In this document: positions 10,790-23,300 of the stretch, one piece after another
How positions within the stretch are numbered: position 1 is the stretch's first letter
How the letters are laid out: each line of letters begins with the position of its first letter
DNA from: Anisus vortex
Taxonomy: Eukaryota > Mollusca > Gastropoda > Planorbidae
NCBI GenBank assembly: GCA_949126835.1
Contig: OX421501.1
Location: 993,054-1,057,053 of the forward strand
Direction: 5' to 3'
Length of the DNA stretch: 64,000 nucleotides
Position numbers and translations under genes: made by a program
The notes under the pieces: generated by a model
Database searches by the model: none
The model's input: the letters and a program-made list of their open reading frames with translations, nothing else
Told to the model about the DNA's origin: nothing

Positions 10790-10880
10790 AATAATCTTTA
10801 TAGAGGAAGCTGTAACAATCTTTATAGAAGAAGCTGTAACAATCTTTATAGAGGAAGCTGTAACAATTTGTATAGAAGAA
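10790..10880. repeat. 24-bp tandem repeat derived from a LINE tail, about 4 copies
   Basis: Units AATCTTTATAGAGGAAGCTG / TAAC repeat with small changes after CGCAATAATC. The unit closely resembles the 3' end of the local LINE family (AATCTTCTTTATAGAAGGAG ... CTGTAAT), so the array appears to have formed by duplication of a LINE tail. Confidence 0.8.
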
Positions 10881-11049
10881 GCGACCATAACATACAAGAT
10901 CATAGAATAATGGTACAAGTTTCAGTCAGTAGTCTGGGTGAACAAAAGGATCTAACCAGAAATTAAGCCTTAGCCTGATATCCCCTTTTACCGAAGTATT
11001 GGCCTCTTTACATAGTGCATGCGCGAATAGTTACTAGTTACAAATTGGT

Positions 11050-11285
11050 AAGTGGTAAAGTACCTGTTAGACCGAATTGATCATAGGGCAGGTGAAGCAG
11101 CGTTCACCAGTTCCTGTGGCCACGGCATACCAGGGGATTGTGTGGCCAGCACAATGCCCAGCCGTTTTTACTTTACTTAACTAATACTAATATGTCAGGT
11201 CAGACCCCGGGGAACAAATCTTAACCCGGATTGGAACTCAGACCCAGATGAACACGCTGCTGCTCAGCTACCATATCCCATGTGT
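11050..11285 (-). mobile_element. SINE family A
   Basis: AAAGTACCTGTTAGACCGAA, GCAGCGTTCACCAGTTCCTG, GGCCACGGCATACCAGGGGA, AATGCCCAGCCG and the reversed head CGCTGCTGCTCAGCTACCAT are all present. There are internal deletions in the middle. Confidence 0.8.
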
Positions 11286-11529
11286 ACCAAAACCCGGTCC
11301 TACAAATAGTAATCCACATACTTGAATTCAGAACTGGCTGAAAACCTCATCACATAGTGAATTAAATCGTCTAGTTTAAAATTCATGGATATCAAAACAA
11401 AAATGTTGTATGTACATAGAAAGCTCACATCGTCCACAAAGCATTATATTTTTCTAACTGCACATTTTCAAGATTTCCAAAAACCTATTTTATATGAGAA
11501 AAAAAAAATACACATTAAGTTTTAAGTAG

Positions 11530-11710
11530 GTTAAGTACCCTTCTGACCAAACTGATCATAGAGGATGTGTGGCCAGCACAATGCCCAGCCGCATGTACTT
11601 TACCCCAGCTCATGTCAGGTATCCATCAGAGCTGGGTAGACTCAGGGACACCCTCAAGTCCCGGAAAAAAATCCAGAACCTTTGGATTGCCAGTTGAACG
11701 CATTCTCCAC
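11530..11710 (-). mobile_element. SINE family A, internally deleted
   Basis: AAGTACCCTTCTGACCAAAC, GTGTGGCCAGCACAATGCCC, TACTTTACCCCAGCTCATGT and TCAGAGCTGGGTAGACTCAG are present. The CCAGTTTCTG block and part of the head are missing. Confidence 0.75.
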
Positions 11711-12419
11711 TTATCTACGTATTAATATCTTCTCTACTTTTTCACCAATTTATCAATCTGTCGTTGTTGTTAACTACAATCTTTCAGTGTTCTAAAAATT
11801 TCAAGATACATTTTTCTCAAAACTCTAGTCTGATGACATAGAACAAGATAATACTGAGGGGACGACATGGAGTAAGTATAAAGACTGTATACGTACATTG
11901 TACAATGAAGCAAGCGTTTATCGTAAAAAAAAACTACATATAAAGTTAAAGCTGATAGTTTTTTCTAATTGCAAAAGACGCAAAATGAAGTATCACAATA
12001 CAAAGTTTGTAGTAAACCAAAAAACTATTTACACTAAAGCATGACAGAGATGTCATTAAAGCATATACAACAATCACCATGTACCGGTACAAGAATTGTA
12101 TGCCAAAAATGGAATGTAGTTGTTTTTTTTTTTTACATGTTTTGGCTGTTTCCAGCCTCCTCAATACTCACAAGGAGCTAAAAATAGAATGCCCTTATTC
12201 AATGAAAGCATTCAGGTCACAAGTTTCCCCAGAGTTCAGTCCAGGCAATCAATAAAACTTAACCCAGTGTTTCATGTTCATTCAAGGTTACAAAAAAAAA
12301 AAATTGTTTACAAATGTTCATATAGAAGAATTTCTTTCTTTTATTAGATTGAAAAAGTTACAATATTAGTACCGGTAGTGTAGTAGATTTAACTTTTTTT
12401 TTAAGATAATGGTAAAAAA

Positions 12420-12612
12420 AAATTATCCTGCCAGACCTAATTGATCCAAAGAGTGGTGAAGCAGAGGGCAACAATTTCTGTGGCCAGGACATACGAGGGG
12501 ATTGTGTGGCCATCACTATGCCCAGTCGCCAGACTCAGGGACATCCCCAGACCCGAGAAAATATCCTGGCCTTCACCAGAACGCGCTGCCGCTCTGCCAC
12601 CGCTCCCTATAA
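12420..12612 (-). mobile_element. SINE family A, internally deleted
   Basis: CCAGACCTAATTGATCCA, CAATTTCTGTGGCCAGGACA, GATTGTGTGGCCATCACTAT, CCTGGCCTTCACCAGAACGC and GCTGCCGCTCTGCCACCG show a copy that lost the central block and the B box. Confidence 0.75.
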
Positions 12613-13004
12613 TTGGTTCAGAGTCCAGAAGACCTCTAGTCAACATGTTTCTAGTACCAGGTTTAGAGGAGTAGTGAGGTCAACAGCTTTGGTAGTGACA
12701 CAACCATAGATAGCTATTCACACAATCAAAGACATTTTTATTTGGGTGTAAATAGTTTACAAGTATAAAAATTATCATTTACATAGAAAGTTCATTCAAG
12801 CTGCGATTACAACTGGCTAATAAGCAATCTTTAAAACAAACAAACAAATGTCACAAGAGTTTGATTCTTTATACAAGAATCAAGTCAAAGACACAGCTAC
12901 AAATACAAAAATATAATTTCTTGATCTTTTAGACAGTGATTATAATACACAACAAATGGCACAAATATGAAAAGTAACGTCAGTTTAGACTATGTTTAAA
13001 AACA

Positions 13005-13230
13005 AGGACAGTATCCTCGCCAGACCGTTTTGATCTATAGGGCCACAAGATTCCGTGGCCAGGGCATGTGATGGGACCGTGCGGTCAGCACAACGCCCAG
13101 CTGCTTGTGCTCACCCTCAAACTGAAGTCATGTGCCCACCAGAGCTGTGTAGACTCAGGGACACCCCTCCAGACCCAGGAAACAAGTGCTAGCCTTCACC
13201 CAAGGACCTACTGAATACCGTGTCCCAACT
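13005..13230 (-). mobile_element. SINE family A, diverged
   Basis: CAGACCGTTTTGATCTATAG, CGTGGCCAGGGCATG, TGCGGTCAGCACAACGCCCA, AGAGCTGTGTAGACTCAGGG and TAGCCTTCACCCAAGGACC follow the family order; the head is degraded. Confidence 0.7.
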
Positions 13231-13657
13231 AATCTAAAATACTATTTAGTATACAGGCCCTCATTCACTGGAAAAAAAAATAAAGCCAAAAACAAAAAGA
13301 ATAAAATACATTCTAAACAAAGAAAGCATTCAAAGTGGCAGCCATTACATTAGCCATAAAGCATTTTTTAAAAACAACACAGAGGCAAGTGATCTAAATA
13401 TCAAACTGGAATATTATATTCTACGCACACACAAAACTGCAGGTTTTTGTTCACAGAGAACAGCAGCCAGGAGGAGAATGTGAACTTTTTGTACTGCTGA
13501 ATTTACTGCACTGAGTCACACAATACTTTAGTGTACTGTTAACTCCTTGATGTCATTGACTGTAATGATGACAGATGAAACACTTATAATGACAACTAGG
13601 AACTAACAATGGCTCTATTGCTAGACATTACAGTGTACAGTCAGGAGGTACAACCTT

Positions 13658-13872
13658 TTCCACTCATATACAAATAAAACAGTGTCCACTCATATACAAA
13701 TAAAACAGTGTCCACTCATATACAAATAAAACAGTGTCCACTCATATACAAATAAAACAGTGTCCACTCATATACAAATAAAACAGTGTCCACTCATATA
13801 CAAATAAAACAGTGTCCACTCATATACAAATAAAACAGTGTCCACTCATATACAAATAAAACAGTGTCCACT
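13658..13872. repeat. 26-bp minisatellite, about 8 copies
   Basis: Identical units TCCACTCATATACAAATAAA + ACAGTG. The near-perfect identity suggests recent expansion or active homogenisation. Confidence 0.95.
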
Positions 13873-14076
13873 CAGGAATGAAAAAACAGTGCCCAGTAGT
13901 ATACATCACAAACAAAGAAAAAAATTTTTTTATACAAATTAACACTGACATATCTTTCATGTTTAGTGTGATTTGTGTGTGCAGGGCATTTAGTTATTGT
14001 AATAATAAAATGTATCAATGTATCTTCAAGTCTACAAATGTTTCGTTAGTTAGCTTTGCTATTTTAGTCTAAATGA

Positions 14077-14086
14077 TTTATTTATT
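14077..14086 (-). terminator. Candidate poly(A) signal of the SAPCD2-like gene
   Basis: On the minus strand this reads AATAAATAAA, two overlapping AATAAA signals about 135 nt beyond the stop codon at 14,219. No transcript evidence is available. Confidence 0.5.
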
Positions 14087-14218
14087 ACAAGTGTATACAG
14101 ACCAACGGGCAGACTATGGTGCTTAGAGAAGAGAGTATTAGCCACGGGCGGCATGAGTTATACAAATAAAATTAAATCCTGTTAGAACACAACCCACGGT
14201 GGCATCCTTCATGGTTCT

Positions 14219-14341
14219 CTACATGAACGTGGTGTCATCTAAGCTGGTCTTGTTCTTGGAGCGAACTTCAAACAGCTCACGAACCAGTGTGGACTTCTCC
14301 TTCTCCAGCTGGCCAATCAGCTCCTTTTTTTGATTCAGCTC
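14219..14341 (-). CDS. SAPCD2: SAPCD2-like terminal exon
   Basis: It is 123 nt including the TAG stop (14,219-14,221). The acceptor is ATTTCTGTGCAATTCAG. It encodes ELNQKKELIGQLEKEKSTLV, RELFEVRSKNK and TSLDDTTFM, aligned with the vertebrate C-terminus that ends in a conserved D-[ST]-T-F-[IM]. Confidence 0.95.
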   Translation of the reverse strand, partial: ELNQKKELIGQLEKEKSTLVRELFEVRSKNKTSLDDTTFM

Positions 14342-17300
14342 CTGAATTGCACAGAAATAGATTCGTATGAAACTAAATCTAGCTTTTTCTTTTTTTTACT
14401 TACAAATACGATGGCCGTAATTCAGGACAGTTGATAAGAGGTCGCCGAGCCACCTTACAATTTAAAGCAATCCCGCAGTTACTAGTTCTACACACTATAC
14501 CGACTGTTTTACTCCATTCATTAGGTATAATAAATATGACGGCAATGTAGGCCCTATATATTAAACTGTACAGTAGGCCTAACTGCGACATTGCTCCGAT
14601 AGATTAATTCATTCATATTTCGTCGCCTTCATTTTAGCAAGCTGATAAAAAAACTCATTTTCAATGGAGGAAAAAAAAAGTTTTCGTGCCGTGATTTCGG
14701 AACTGTATATTTTTTTTTGGTTAATCCACGAATCTGGAACCAAAGTAAATTAAATCTCTTGAATCGGGAGCCGAAAAATATTTAGCCTCGGTATTTCCTG
14801 GTGAGGATATAAAAAATGGGAGAATCACGGAATAAACGGAAGGGTTGGCAGATATGCCTCATATATATTTATTTATTTAAAATACACAATAAATCTGGCT
14901 CCACTTATAGAATAACGTATAGAATACAATCTAAGTCGATATCGTGCTAATGAAATTTAAAAAAATTTGTAGAACAATTCTTTTTGGAGATAAATATCTA
15001 TTTATGCAAGCCATCATCACTAACACTCAGAAATGATGCAACCATAATGTGAAAGTGTCTAAAAGTCACCACGCACTTACCTCCAATAATTTCCTGTTGT
15101 GTTCCTTTACACTCTGCACTGAAGGTTCATGACCAGACACACCACTTGGTCCTAATCCTGACACAGCTAGATTCATATGGAATGGAAAGCCCTGTAAAGA
15201 CAACAATACAAGTTAGTTTCACAAACACAATAAACAAAATGTGCTTTTTTGTATTGTCAACCAGCAGGAGCAAAACTTCCAATGTGAACATTTCACTGCA
15301 ACACTTGACATGCCAAGCTGAATTTACACAGTGTGGCAGTTCCAATATTTTATGACAAACTTTCTGCTATACTCTATCACACAAGCAGGAACAACTAAAT
15401 GTAAGAATTATTGTGTTGTCATCAAGGAGTGTTGAGAGCTATTTTGAAAGTTAGTATGGGTGAAGGGAACAATTGCGTGAGTGTGTGCGTATGAGAAATG
15501 ACAGTGGTAGTGTTATTGTAGATAGAGGAACGAATGCATGAATAAAACTCAGCTATGCGTGAATGGGGAAACGAGAGACAACTGACACAGTTGGTGGGGA
15601 GCACGTAAGAAGGACAATCTGTGTGTGAGCTCTGAGCGGTAGACAGTTAATATGAAATGTAGAAATAAATTCTTTTAGCAACACTATGGTCTTTATCATT
15701 TTATTTATAAAAGAGTATCTAGTGTGACTGAGGCAATAGAGAGTATTGTAACAAGAAGTATCTAGTGTGACTGAGGCAATAGAGAGTATTGTAACAAGAA
15801 GTATCTAGTGTGACTGAGGCAATAGAGAGTATTGTAACAAGAAGTATCTAGTGTGACTGAGGCAATAGAGAGTATTGTAACAAGAAGTATCTAGTGTGAC
15901 TGAGGCAATAGAGAGTATTGTAACAAGAAGTATCTAGTGTGACTGAGGCAATAGAGAGTATTGTAACAAGAAGTATCTAGTGTGACTGAGGCAATAGAGA
16001 GTATTGTAACAAGAAGTATCTAGTGTGACTGAGGCAATAGAGAGTATTGTAACAAGAAGTATCTAGTGTGACTGAGGCAATAGAGAGTATTGTAACAAGA
16101 AGTATCTAGTGTGACTGAGGCAATAGAGAGTATTGTAACAAGAAGTATCTAGTGTGACTGAGGCAATAGAGAGTATTGTAACAAGAAGTATCTAGTGTGA
16201 CTGAGGCAATAGAGAGTATTGTAACAAGAAGTATCTAGTGTGACTGAGGCAATAGAGAGTATTGTAACAAGAAGTATCTAGTGTGACTGAGGCAATAGAG
16301 AGTATTGTAACAAGAAGTATCTAGTGTGACTGAGGCAATAGAGAGTATTGTAACAAGAAGTATCTAGTGTGACTGAGGCAATAGAGAGTATTGTAACAAG
16401 AAGTATCTAGTGTGACTGAGGCAATAGAGAGTATTGTAACAAGAAGTATCTAGTGTGACTGAGGCAATAGAGAGTATTGTAACACGAAGTATCTAGTGTG
16501 ACTGAGGCAATAGAGAGTATTGTAACAAGAAGTATCTAGTGTGACTGAGGCAATAGAGAGTATTGTAACAAGAAGTATCTAGTGTGACTGAGGCAATAGA
16601 GAGTATTGTAACAAGAAGTATCTAGTGTGACTGAGGCAATAGAGAGTATTGTAACAAGAAGTATCTAGTGTGACTGAGGCAATAGAGAGTATTGTAACAA
16701 GAAGTATCTAGTGTGACTGAGGCAATAGAGAGTATTGTAACAAGAAGTATCTAGTGTGACTGAGGCAATAGAGAGTATTGTAACAAGAAGTATCTAGTGT
16801 GACTGAGGCAATAGAGAGTATTGTAACAAGAAGTATCTAGTGTGACTGAGGCAATAGAGAGTATTGTAACAAGAAGTATCTAGTGTGACTGAGGCAATAG
16901 AGAGTATTGTAACAAGAAGTATCTAGTGTGACTGAGGCAATAGAGAGTATTGTAACAAGAAGTATCTAGTGTGACTGAGGCAATAGAGAGTATTGTAACA
17001 AGAAGTATCTAGTGTGACTGAGGCAATAGAGAGTATTGTAACAAGAAGTATCTAGTGTGACTGAGGCAATAGAGAGTATTGTAACAAGAAGTATCTAGTG
17101 TGACTGAGGCAATAGAGAGTATTGTAACAAGAAGTATCTAGTGTGACTGAGGCAATAGAGAGTATTGTAACAAGAAGTATCTAGTGTGACTGAGGCAATA
17201 GAGAGTATTGTAACAAGAAGTATCTAGTGTGACTGAGGCAATAGAGAGTATTGTAACAAGAAGTATCTAGTGTGACTGAGGCAATAGAGAGTATTGTAAC

Positions 17301-20300
17301 AAGAAGTATCTAGTGTGACTGAGGCAATAGAGAGTATTGTAACAAGAAGTATCTAGTGTGACTGAGGCAATAGAGAGTATTGTAACAAGAAGTATCTAGT
17401 GTGACTGAGGCAATAGAGAGTATTGTAACACGAAGTATCTAGTGTGACTGAGGCAATAGAGAGTATTGTAACAAGAAGTATCTAGTGTGACTGAGGCAAT
17501 AGAGAGTATTGTAACAAGAAGTATCTAGTGTGACTGAGGCAATAGAGAGTATTGTAACAAGAAGTATCTAGTGTGACTGAGGCAATAGAGAGTATTGTAA
17601 CAAGAAGTATCTAGTGTGACTGAGGCAATAGAGAGTATTGTAACAAGAAGTATCTAGTGTGACTGAGGCAATAGAGAGTATTGTAACAAGAAGTATCTAG
17701 TGTGACTGAGGCAATAGAGAGTATTGTAACAAGAAGTATCTAGTGTGACTGAGGCAATAGAGAGTATTGTAACAAGAAGTATCTAGTGTGACTGAGGCAA
17801 TAGAGAGTATTGTAACACGGAGTATCTAGTGTGACTGAGGCAATAGAGAGTATTGTAACAAGAAGTATCTAGTGTGACTGAGGCAATAGAGAGTATTGTA
17901 ACACGAAGTATCTAGTGTGACTGAGGCAATAGAGAGTATTGTAACACGAAGTATCTAGTGTGACTGAGGCAATAGAGAGTATTGTAACAAGAAGTATCTA
18001 GTGTGACTGAGGCAATAGAGAGTATTGTAACAAGAAGTATCTAGTGTGACTGAGGCAATAGAGAGTATTGTAACACGAAGTATCTAGTGTGACTGAGGCA
18101 ATAGAGAGTATTGTAACACGGAGACATATATGCATAAAAATTACATAGCAATAGATTGCTGGGAAAAAATGGTCTAAAACTCAAAATGTTACTAAAAAAA
18201 GGAAAGTACTTAGTAGTAAAGTACAAGCATATGAAATTAGTTTTCACTAAGCTGGTGAAGTTTGTAAACCACAGGTACGCTCCCATGAAGAGCACACCGG
18301 TGGGCTCATGCATGGGAGATGCCCCCCCCCCCCCATTACATTTGAGGCTCATTGCACGGTCTAAAGCCCCAAAACTCTGGGGGGGGGGGGGGGGGAAGGA
18401 GGAATAGGCACAACAATACCCTTCTCACCAAACACATACAACTACACCTATATACTAGTATTTGTACCAGGTACAGGTATACAAGTGCAGGTATACACTA
18501 CAAGTCTCATCCCTCTCCCCCACACTAATGATCCTGGGAATTTAGTATAGAAGGGGGAGGGGAGGGGGGGACGTGTAGTGCATGTGACCACAGGATAACG
18601 AGAAAGCGTCGGAACGCCAGAATAAGGGTCTCCAACCCAACACATTTCTCACTACATTATGAACTTAAGAGCCAGACAGCGTTTAAATGGGGTTTTTTTT
18701 AACGCTATTTTCCAGATCGGTCCGAAAAGGACGTTTCGAAATGATTTTTTCTACACTATTATATATTATGAAATATTATCAGAATAACAAAATAATATAT
18801 TCATCATATGACCATTTGGAGAGAACAGATCAGTCGTCAATATGTGTCCACACAATTACCTTTTCTGAGCTCTCTATCAGGGTATGAAGATGTTTATTTA
18901 CTTCAGCAATACGTGCCCTCTGGAAATTCATTTTCTCTTGGTGTGCATCAACAGAAGTATCCTGGGAAAAAAAGGTATTATAGGGCTGCTACAATAACAA
19001 AACATTGTGTAATAATTTAAAGATCCAATTTTCAAAAACAGCTAAACTAACTGGTTATTCTAAATGCCCTAAAGCTCAATTTTTAAACAGCTAATTTTAG
19101 AAGCTATTGTAGTCTTCCATTTCTTTTAAAACATAAGATAATTAATTTAAATGAAATTTTTCCCTGTGAATTTGTTTATAAGTAAAGTGCCCTTCTGCCC
19201 AAACTGATCATAGGTCCAGTGAAACAACGTTCACCAGTTTCTGTGGCCACGGCATACTAAGAGATGTGTGGCCAGCACAATGCCCAGCCGCCTTTACTTT
19301 ACCCCAACTAATGTCATGTACCCATCAGAGCTGGATAGACTCCATTAGGAGGCGAGCCAAGGACCTTCAGATCGCCAGTCAAACGCGTTGCCGTTCAGCT
19401 ACCATGCCCCATTATTTGTTTGTTTCACTTAGCTAGTGGATGGTCAGATATTTTTCATATAAGAACCAACAAAGAAAAGATTTTAAAACAATAAATAAAA
19501 CACTTACATTAAACTTCACCTTATCCAGCATGGCCTGCTTGTCTGTGACTGCCCGGAGTTGTTTCTGGTACCATTCTCTGGCAGTGTCCACCATGGCCAG
19601 ACCAGAACGCAACAGTGACATTTCTTCTTCCAGCTGCTTCATTTTCTTCAACTTTTAGAATGAAGAGGGAAAAATTTGTTTAAATGTAACAGCAGCACAA
19701 TGGACAGGTCTTAATGAGCCCTGAACCCTTTCAACAGGTCAAGGTTAAATGTGTTCTCCAATTTCTGGTTCATTGCCGGCAACACAAAACATGCTTCTGC
19801 GGGTGTTTGACAATCATATTTCAACCTCGATGGCTAGTTCTGGTCTTTTAGAAATATCCAAAGGCTACAAGATTAGTTATGAGGAATCCGATTTTAACAT
19901 CAAAAGTGAGAATGCTATAATTAATACTTAAAGTGTTAAGTTAAATCTAGCATGTTTATAAAATAAAGCAGGCTAGAGTAGCGTTTCTTGGTTATTAAAA
20001 AAACACATACTGTAGACACATAAAAACAAAAAATGAATGAAAATTCTTTACATCAAGCAATAAGTTTGGGATTATAAATAATAGATGATTCTTCACATCT
20101 TGCGTACACAATCAGCAACATCTTTTGCAAATTAAAAAACATGTCATCGCCAACATCTTTTCTTACTCGCAGTACAACCAGTAATGCAGCACACAGACAT
20201 GTTTTTGTTAGCAAATGAGACCGGAAATGTTGGTAAACGTTTAACCTTTAAGGTCACCATGCATGCGTTATATTTAAGACTTGGTTTTGAAAAACATAAA

Positions 20301-23300
20301 ATGTATCCACTACAAACTAGTTCTGTCCGCACAAGGCTGGTGAAGCAAAACAGAACAAGCAACTATTTACCTATTCTGCACTATGCCTATTTGGTACGTA
20401 GGCTTAGGCACTACCTTGATTCCCAGTGTGGAGACTGCAGGGATGCCAAAATGCTATTTGACTGCCCGGCTTTACAGAACTTCACAGTGGATTGGAACAG
20501 TCAACCAATCCTGCCAAACCTTTGTGGTGATGTGTCTGTGTTGTGAGACACATCCGAGTTCATTCTCTGAGCCCCAAGAGAGTATACTCTGCTCAAGTTC
20601 TCACAGAAAAGCGGGGCTCAAGTCTAATCTGGTGAAGCATAACCAAGGGGCTCTGTGGTCTAAGAGCCGGCTGGCCTAGCGGTTAGTTCACCGGACTGTC
20701 AACCAAAAACCATCTGACACGTCGCGGGTTCTAGCCCGGCCACCGACGAATCCCTGTCGCCCTGCAGGAGTTTTGGGCCTGTAAACATATTTGCGCCAGC
20801 AGGCAGCAGTGTGTTTACAGAGCGCACTGAGCATGCTGAAATAGCATGGATAGAAGCGCTATATAAGTAACCAATTTTTTTTTAAATTTTTTTTCTAAGA
20901 GGCAAAACAAGCACCCCAGTTCAGAAAGACTTAGGTTCAAGCCTTGTTTCATGCCTATGTTCCCTATGTCTAATGGTGTTCCCTATGTCTAATGGTGTTC
21001 TCATGTCTAATGGTTTTCTCATGTCTAATGGTGTTCTCATGTCTAATGGTGTTCCCTATGTCTAATGGTGTTCCCTATGTCTAATGGTGTTCCCTATGTC
21101 TAATGGTGTTCTCATGTCTAATGGGTGTTCCCTATGTCTAATGGTGTTCCCTATGTCTAATGTTGTTCTCATGTCTAATGGTGTTCCCTATGTCTAATGG
21201 TGTTCCCTATGTCTAATGGTGTTCCCTATGTCTAATGGTGTTCCCTATGTCTAATGGTGTTCCCTATGTCTAATGGTGTTCCCTATGTCTAATGGTGTTC
21301 CCTATGTCTAATGGTGTTCTCATGTCTAATGGTGTTCCCTATGTCTAATGGTGTTCCCTATGTCTAATGGTGTTCTCATGTCTAAAGGGTACCCAACAGG
21401 GAAGGTGGTACAAGGATGGCACTACAGTGACAGGAATTGACCAGCTCAAACAGAAAAGTTTGGTCAATGAACTTACTTCCTAGCCTTCCAGCACATGTTT
21501 AAATAAAGATCATATCTTTTTTTGGAAATGGAAAATTATCAAGAGTATAAAGCTTTTGCTGATGATAACAAAACTCTGTGTAGATTGTGTACGAGGTTAG
21601 GCCCAAATAGAAACAGATTTATAAGTGTCTGTAAAAAAATGAACAAGCCTTCATCAGACTCGAGTCCAAGGTGTAACTATTTAAAGGGGTGAATCAATGT
21701 AGGCCCACCAAGATCCTGTCTGAGACTGGCCACCTCGGTACGGCTTGTTGCGTAACACAGGGTACAGTCTCCGGAGTACATGCACAGGGTTCTCACATTT
21801 TTTCTTAAAAAAAATTCAAGGCTGTTTCCAGACTATTTCAAGGCTATAAGAGCCAAATTCCAGGCAGCTGGAACACATTATTTGGAAAATGGTCACACGC
21901 CTCCTCCCCCTAAGTGACCTAAATATTGCGTGAATGAGGTATTAATCTAAGGCTCGGTCAGTGGGCGTTTATGACGTATAAAAATGGGATTGGCGATTTT
22001 TGTCCGACCTTCATTTTTATAATAAATTTATATATAAATATAGATTTAGATAATTTCCAGGCTGACAGGCTATTTTTCCAGGCTAAAATGCCAATATTCA
22101 AGGTTGTCCAGGCCTTGATTTCTTTTTTTGAAATTCCAGACTTTCCAGACTGTGTGAGAACCCTGACATGCACTACACTTCTCTCCCCACCTGCGGAATT
22201 CCCATTGGATCATTATCATGGTGGCTTGCTCGTATACAGAAACTATGGCCTTGACATTTTACAATTACTACATGGACACCAGAATAATTTTTACCATATT
22301 TTGATCGATCCCATTGGATAAAGTGTGCCTCCGCCCGGATCCGTGTCGCCGAACAGTGGCTTTAGTGGGTGCGTCTTTTCCTTGAAAATCTTCAATGTTG
22401 GCTAAGAATGAAAATAATTTTTGTTTTCAATTTTTTTATGTTATTGACAAATGATATTATTAAAAGAAAAATAAAGTGTTTAACCGTCATACATTTGTTC
22501 TATTTATTACAATTTTGTAACCTATTTATCAAACAATAACCAGGCCTTTTCTATTTCTATAACAAGAGGTTAAAGGTTAATATCACTGTAGTACTAAAAT
22601 TTACTAGCCTATAATTTTCTTGAACAGAGAGATGCAGAAGCTAAACAATCTATGTTTTTCCAATTTTTGTTTTTGAACTTTGAAAATGTAAGAAAGTAAA
22701 AACACCACCATTTTTTACCCACGCCTTGGTCTCAGAGAATTATTTTGCCAGTTAAAAAGTCCTCCCTCTTTTTTAGCAACAGCAGCTAAGGAAGACGGTA
22801 AATGGTATGATGGACGAGTGTCAGCGCGTTCAGCTGGCTTACCTAAACAAAACCCTGGGTTCGAATCTTGGTGAAGGGTAGGATTTTTTCCTGGGTCTAT
22901 ACCTGACATTAGTAGGGGTAAAGTAACGTTGTCTAGGCATTGTGATAGCAACACAATCCCCTGGTGTGTCATGGCAACAGAGATTGAGAAACTAGTGAAT
23001 GCTCTTTTACCAGCCAACATATCAATTTGGTTCCAATGGAGGTTGCTTTACTTTAACAGGTGAACTCTTCTCTACTAATCCTTGTCCAATACAGTCTGAA
23101 AGGGTTGGTCAACTTTATTTTATGGGCACTGTTTGATCATTTATAGCCACAATGAAATACAAGGAAGGCAATAAGAACAGTACTTTTAGGTCTACGCTTA
23201 TATTTTAATAGTTTTAATGTCTGTCTAAAGATTAGAACAAATTAAAAAAAGAGCGGCAAGGTTCATAACTAGTGAATATTCCCAATTAACAAGAGTAACA

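Larger units (their letters stand above)
9894..14076. other. SINE-rich non-coding region downstream of SAPCD2
   Basis: Apart from the SINE copies and two small tandem repeats listed separately, this AT-rich stretch shows no coding exon on either strand. Part of it could be an extended SAPCD2 3' UTR, but a nearer poly(A) signal exists at 14,077-14,086. Confidence 0.45.

Noticed and set aside
13658..13872. Evenly spaced repeats as a possible CRISPR array
   Set aside because: The units are contiguous and identical with no unique spacers, and the context is eukaryotic. The same applies to the 43-, 35-, 41- and 25-bp arrays.
20671..20740. A genuine tRNA gene
   Set aside because: A and B boxes are present, but the sequence continues into a SINE body and the acceptor stem does not close; it is a tRNA-derived SINE head.
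22800..22830. Candidate for the missing SAPCD2 exon (minus-strand HHTI)
   Set aside because: The frame hits a stop within five codons and lies at the edge of a SINE; there is no acceptor or donor in the needed phase.
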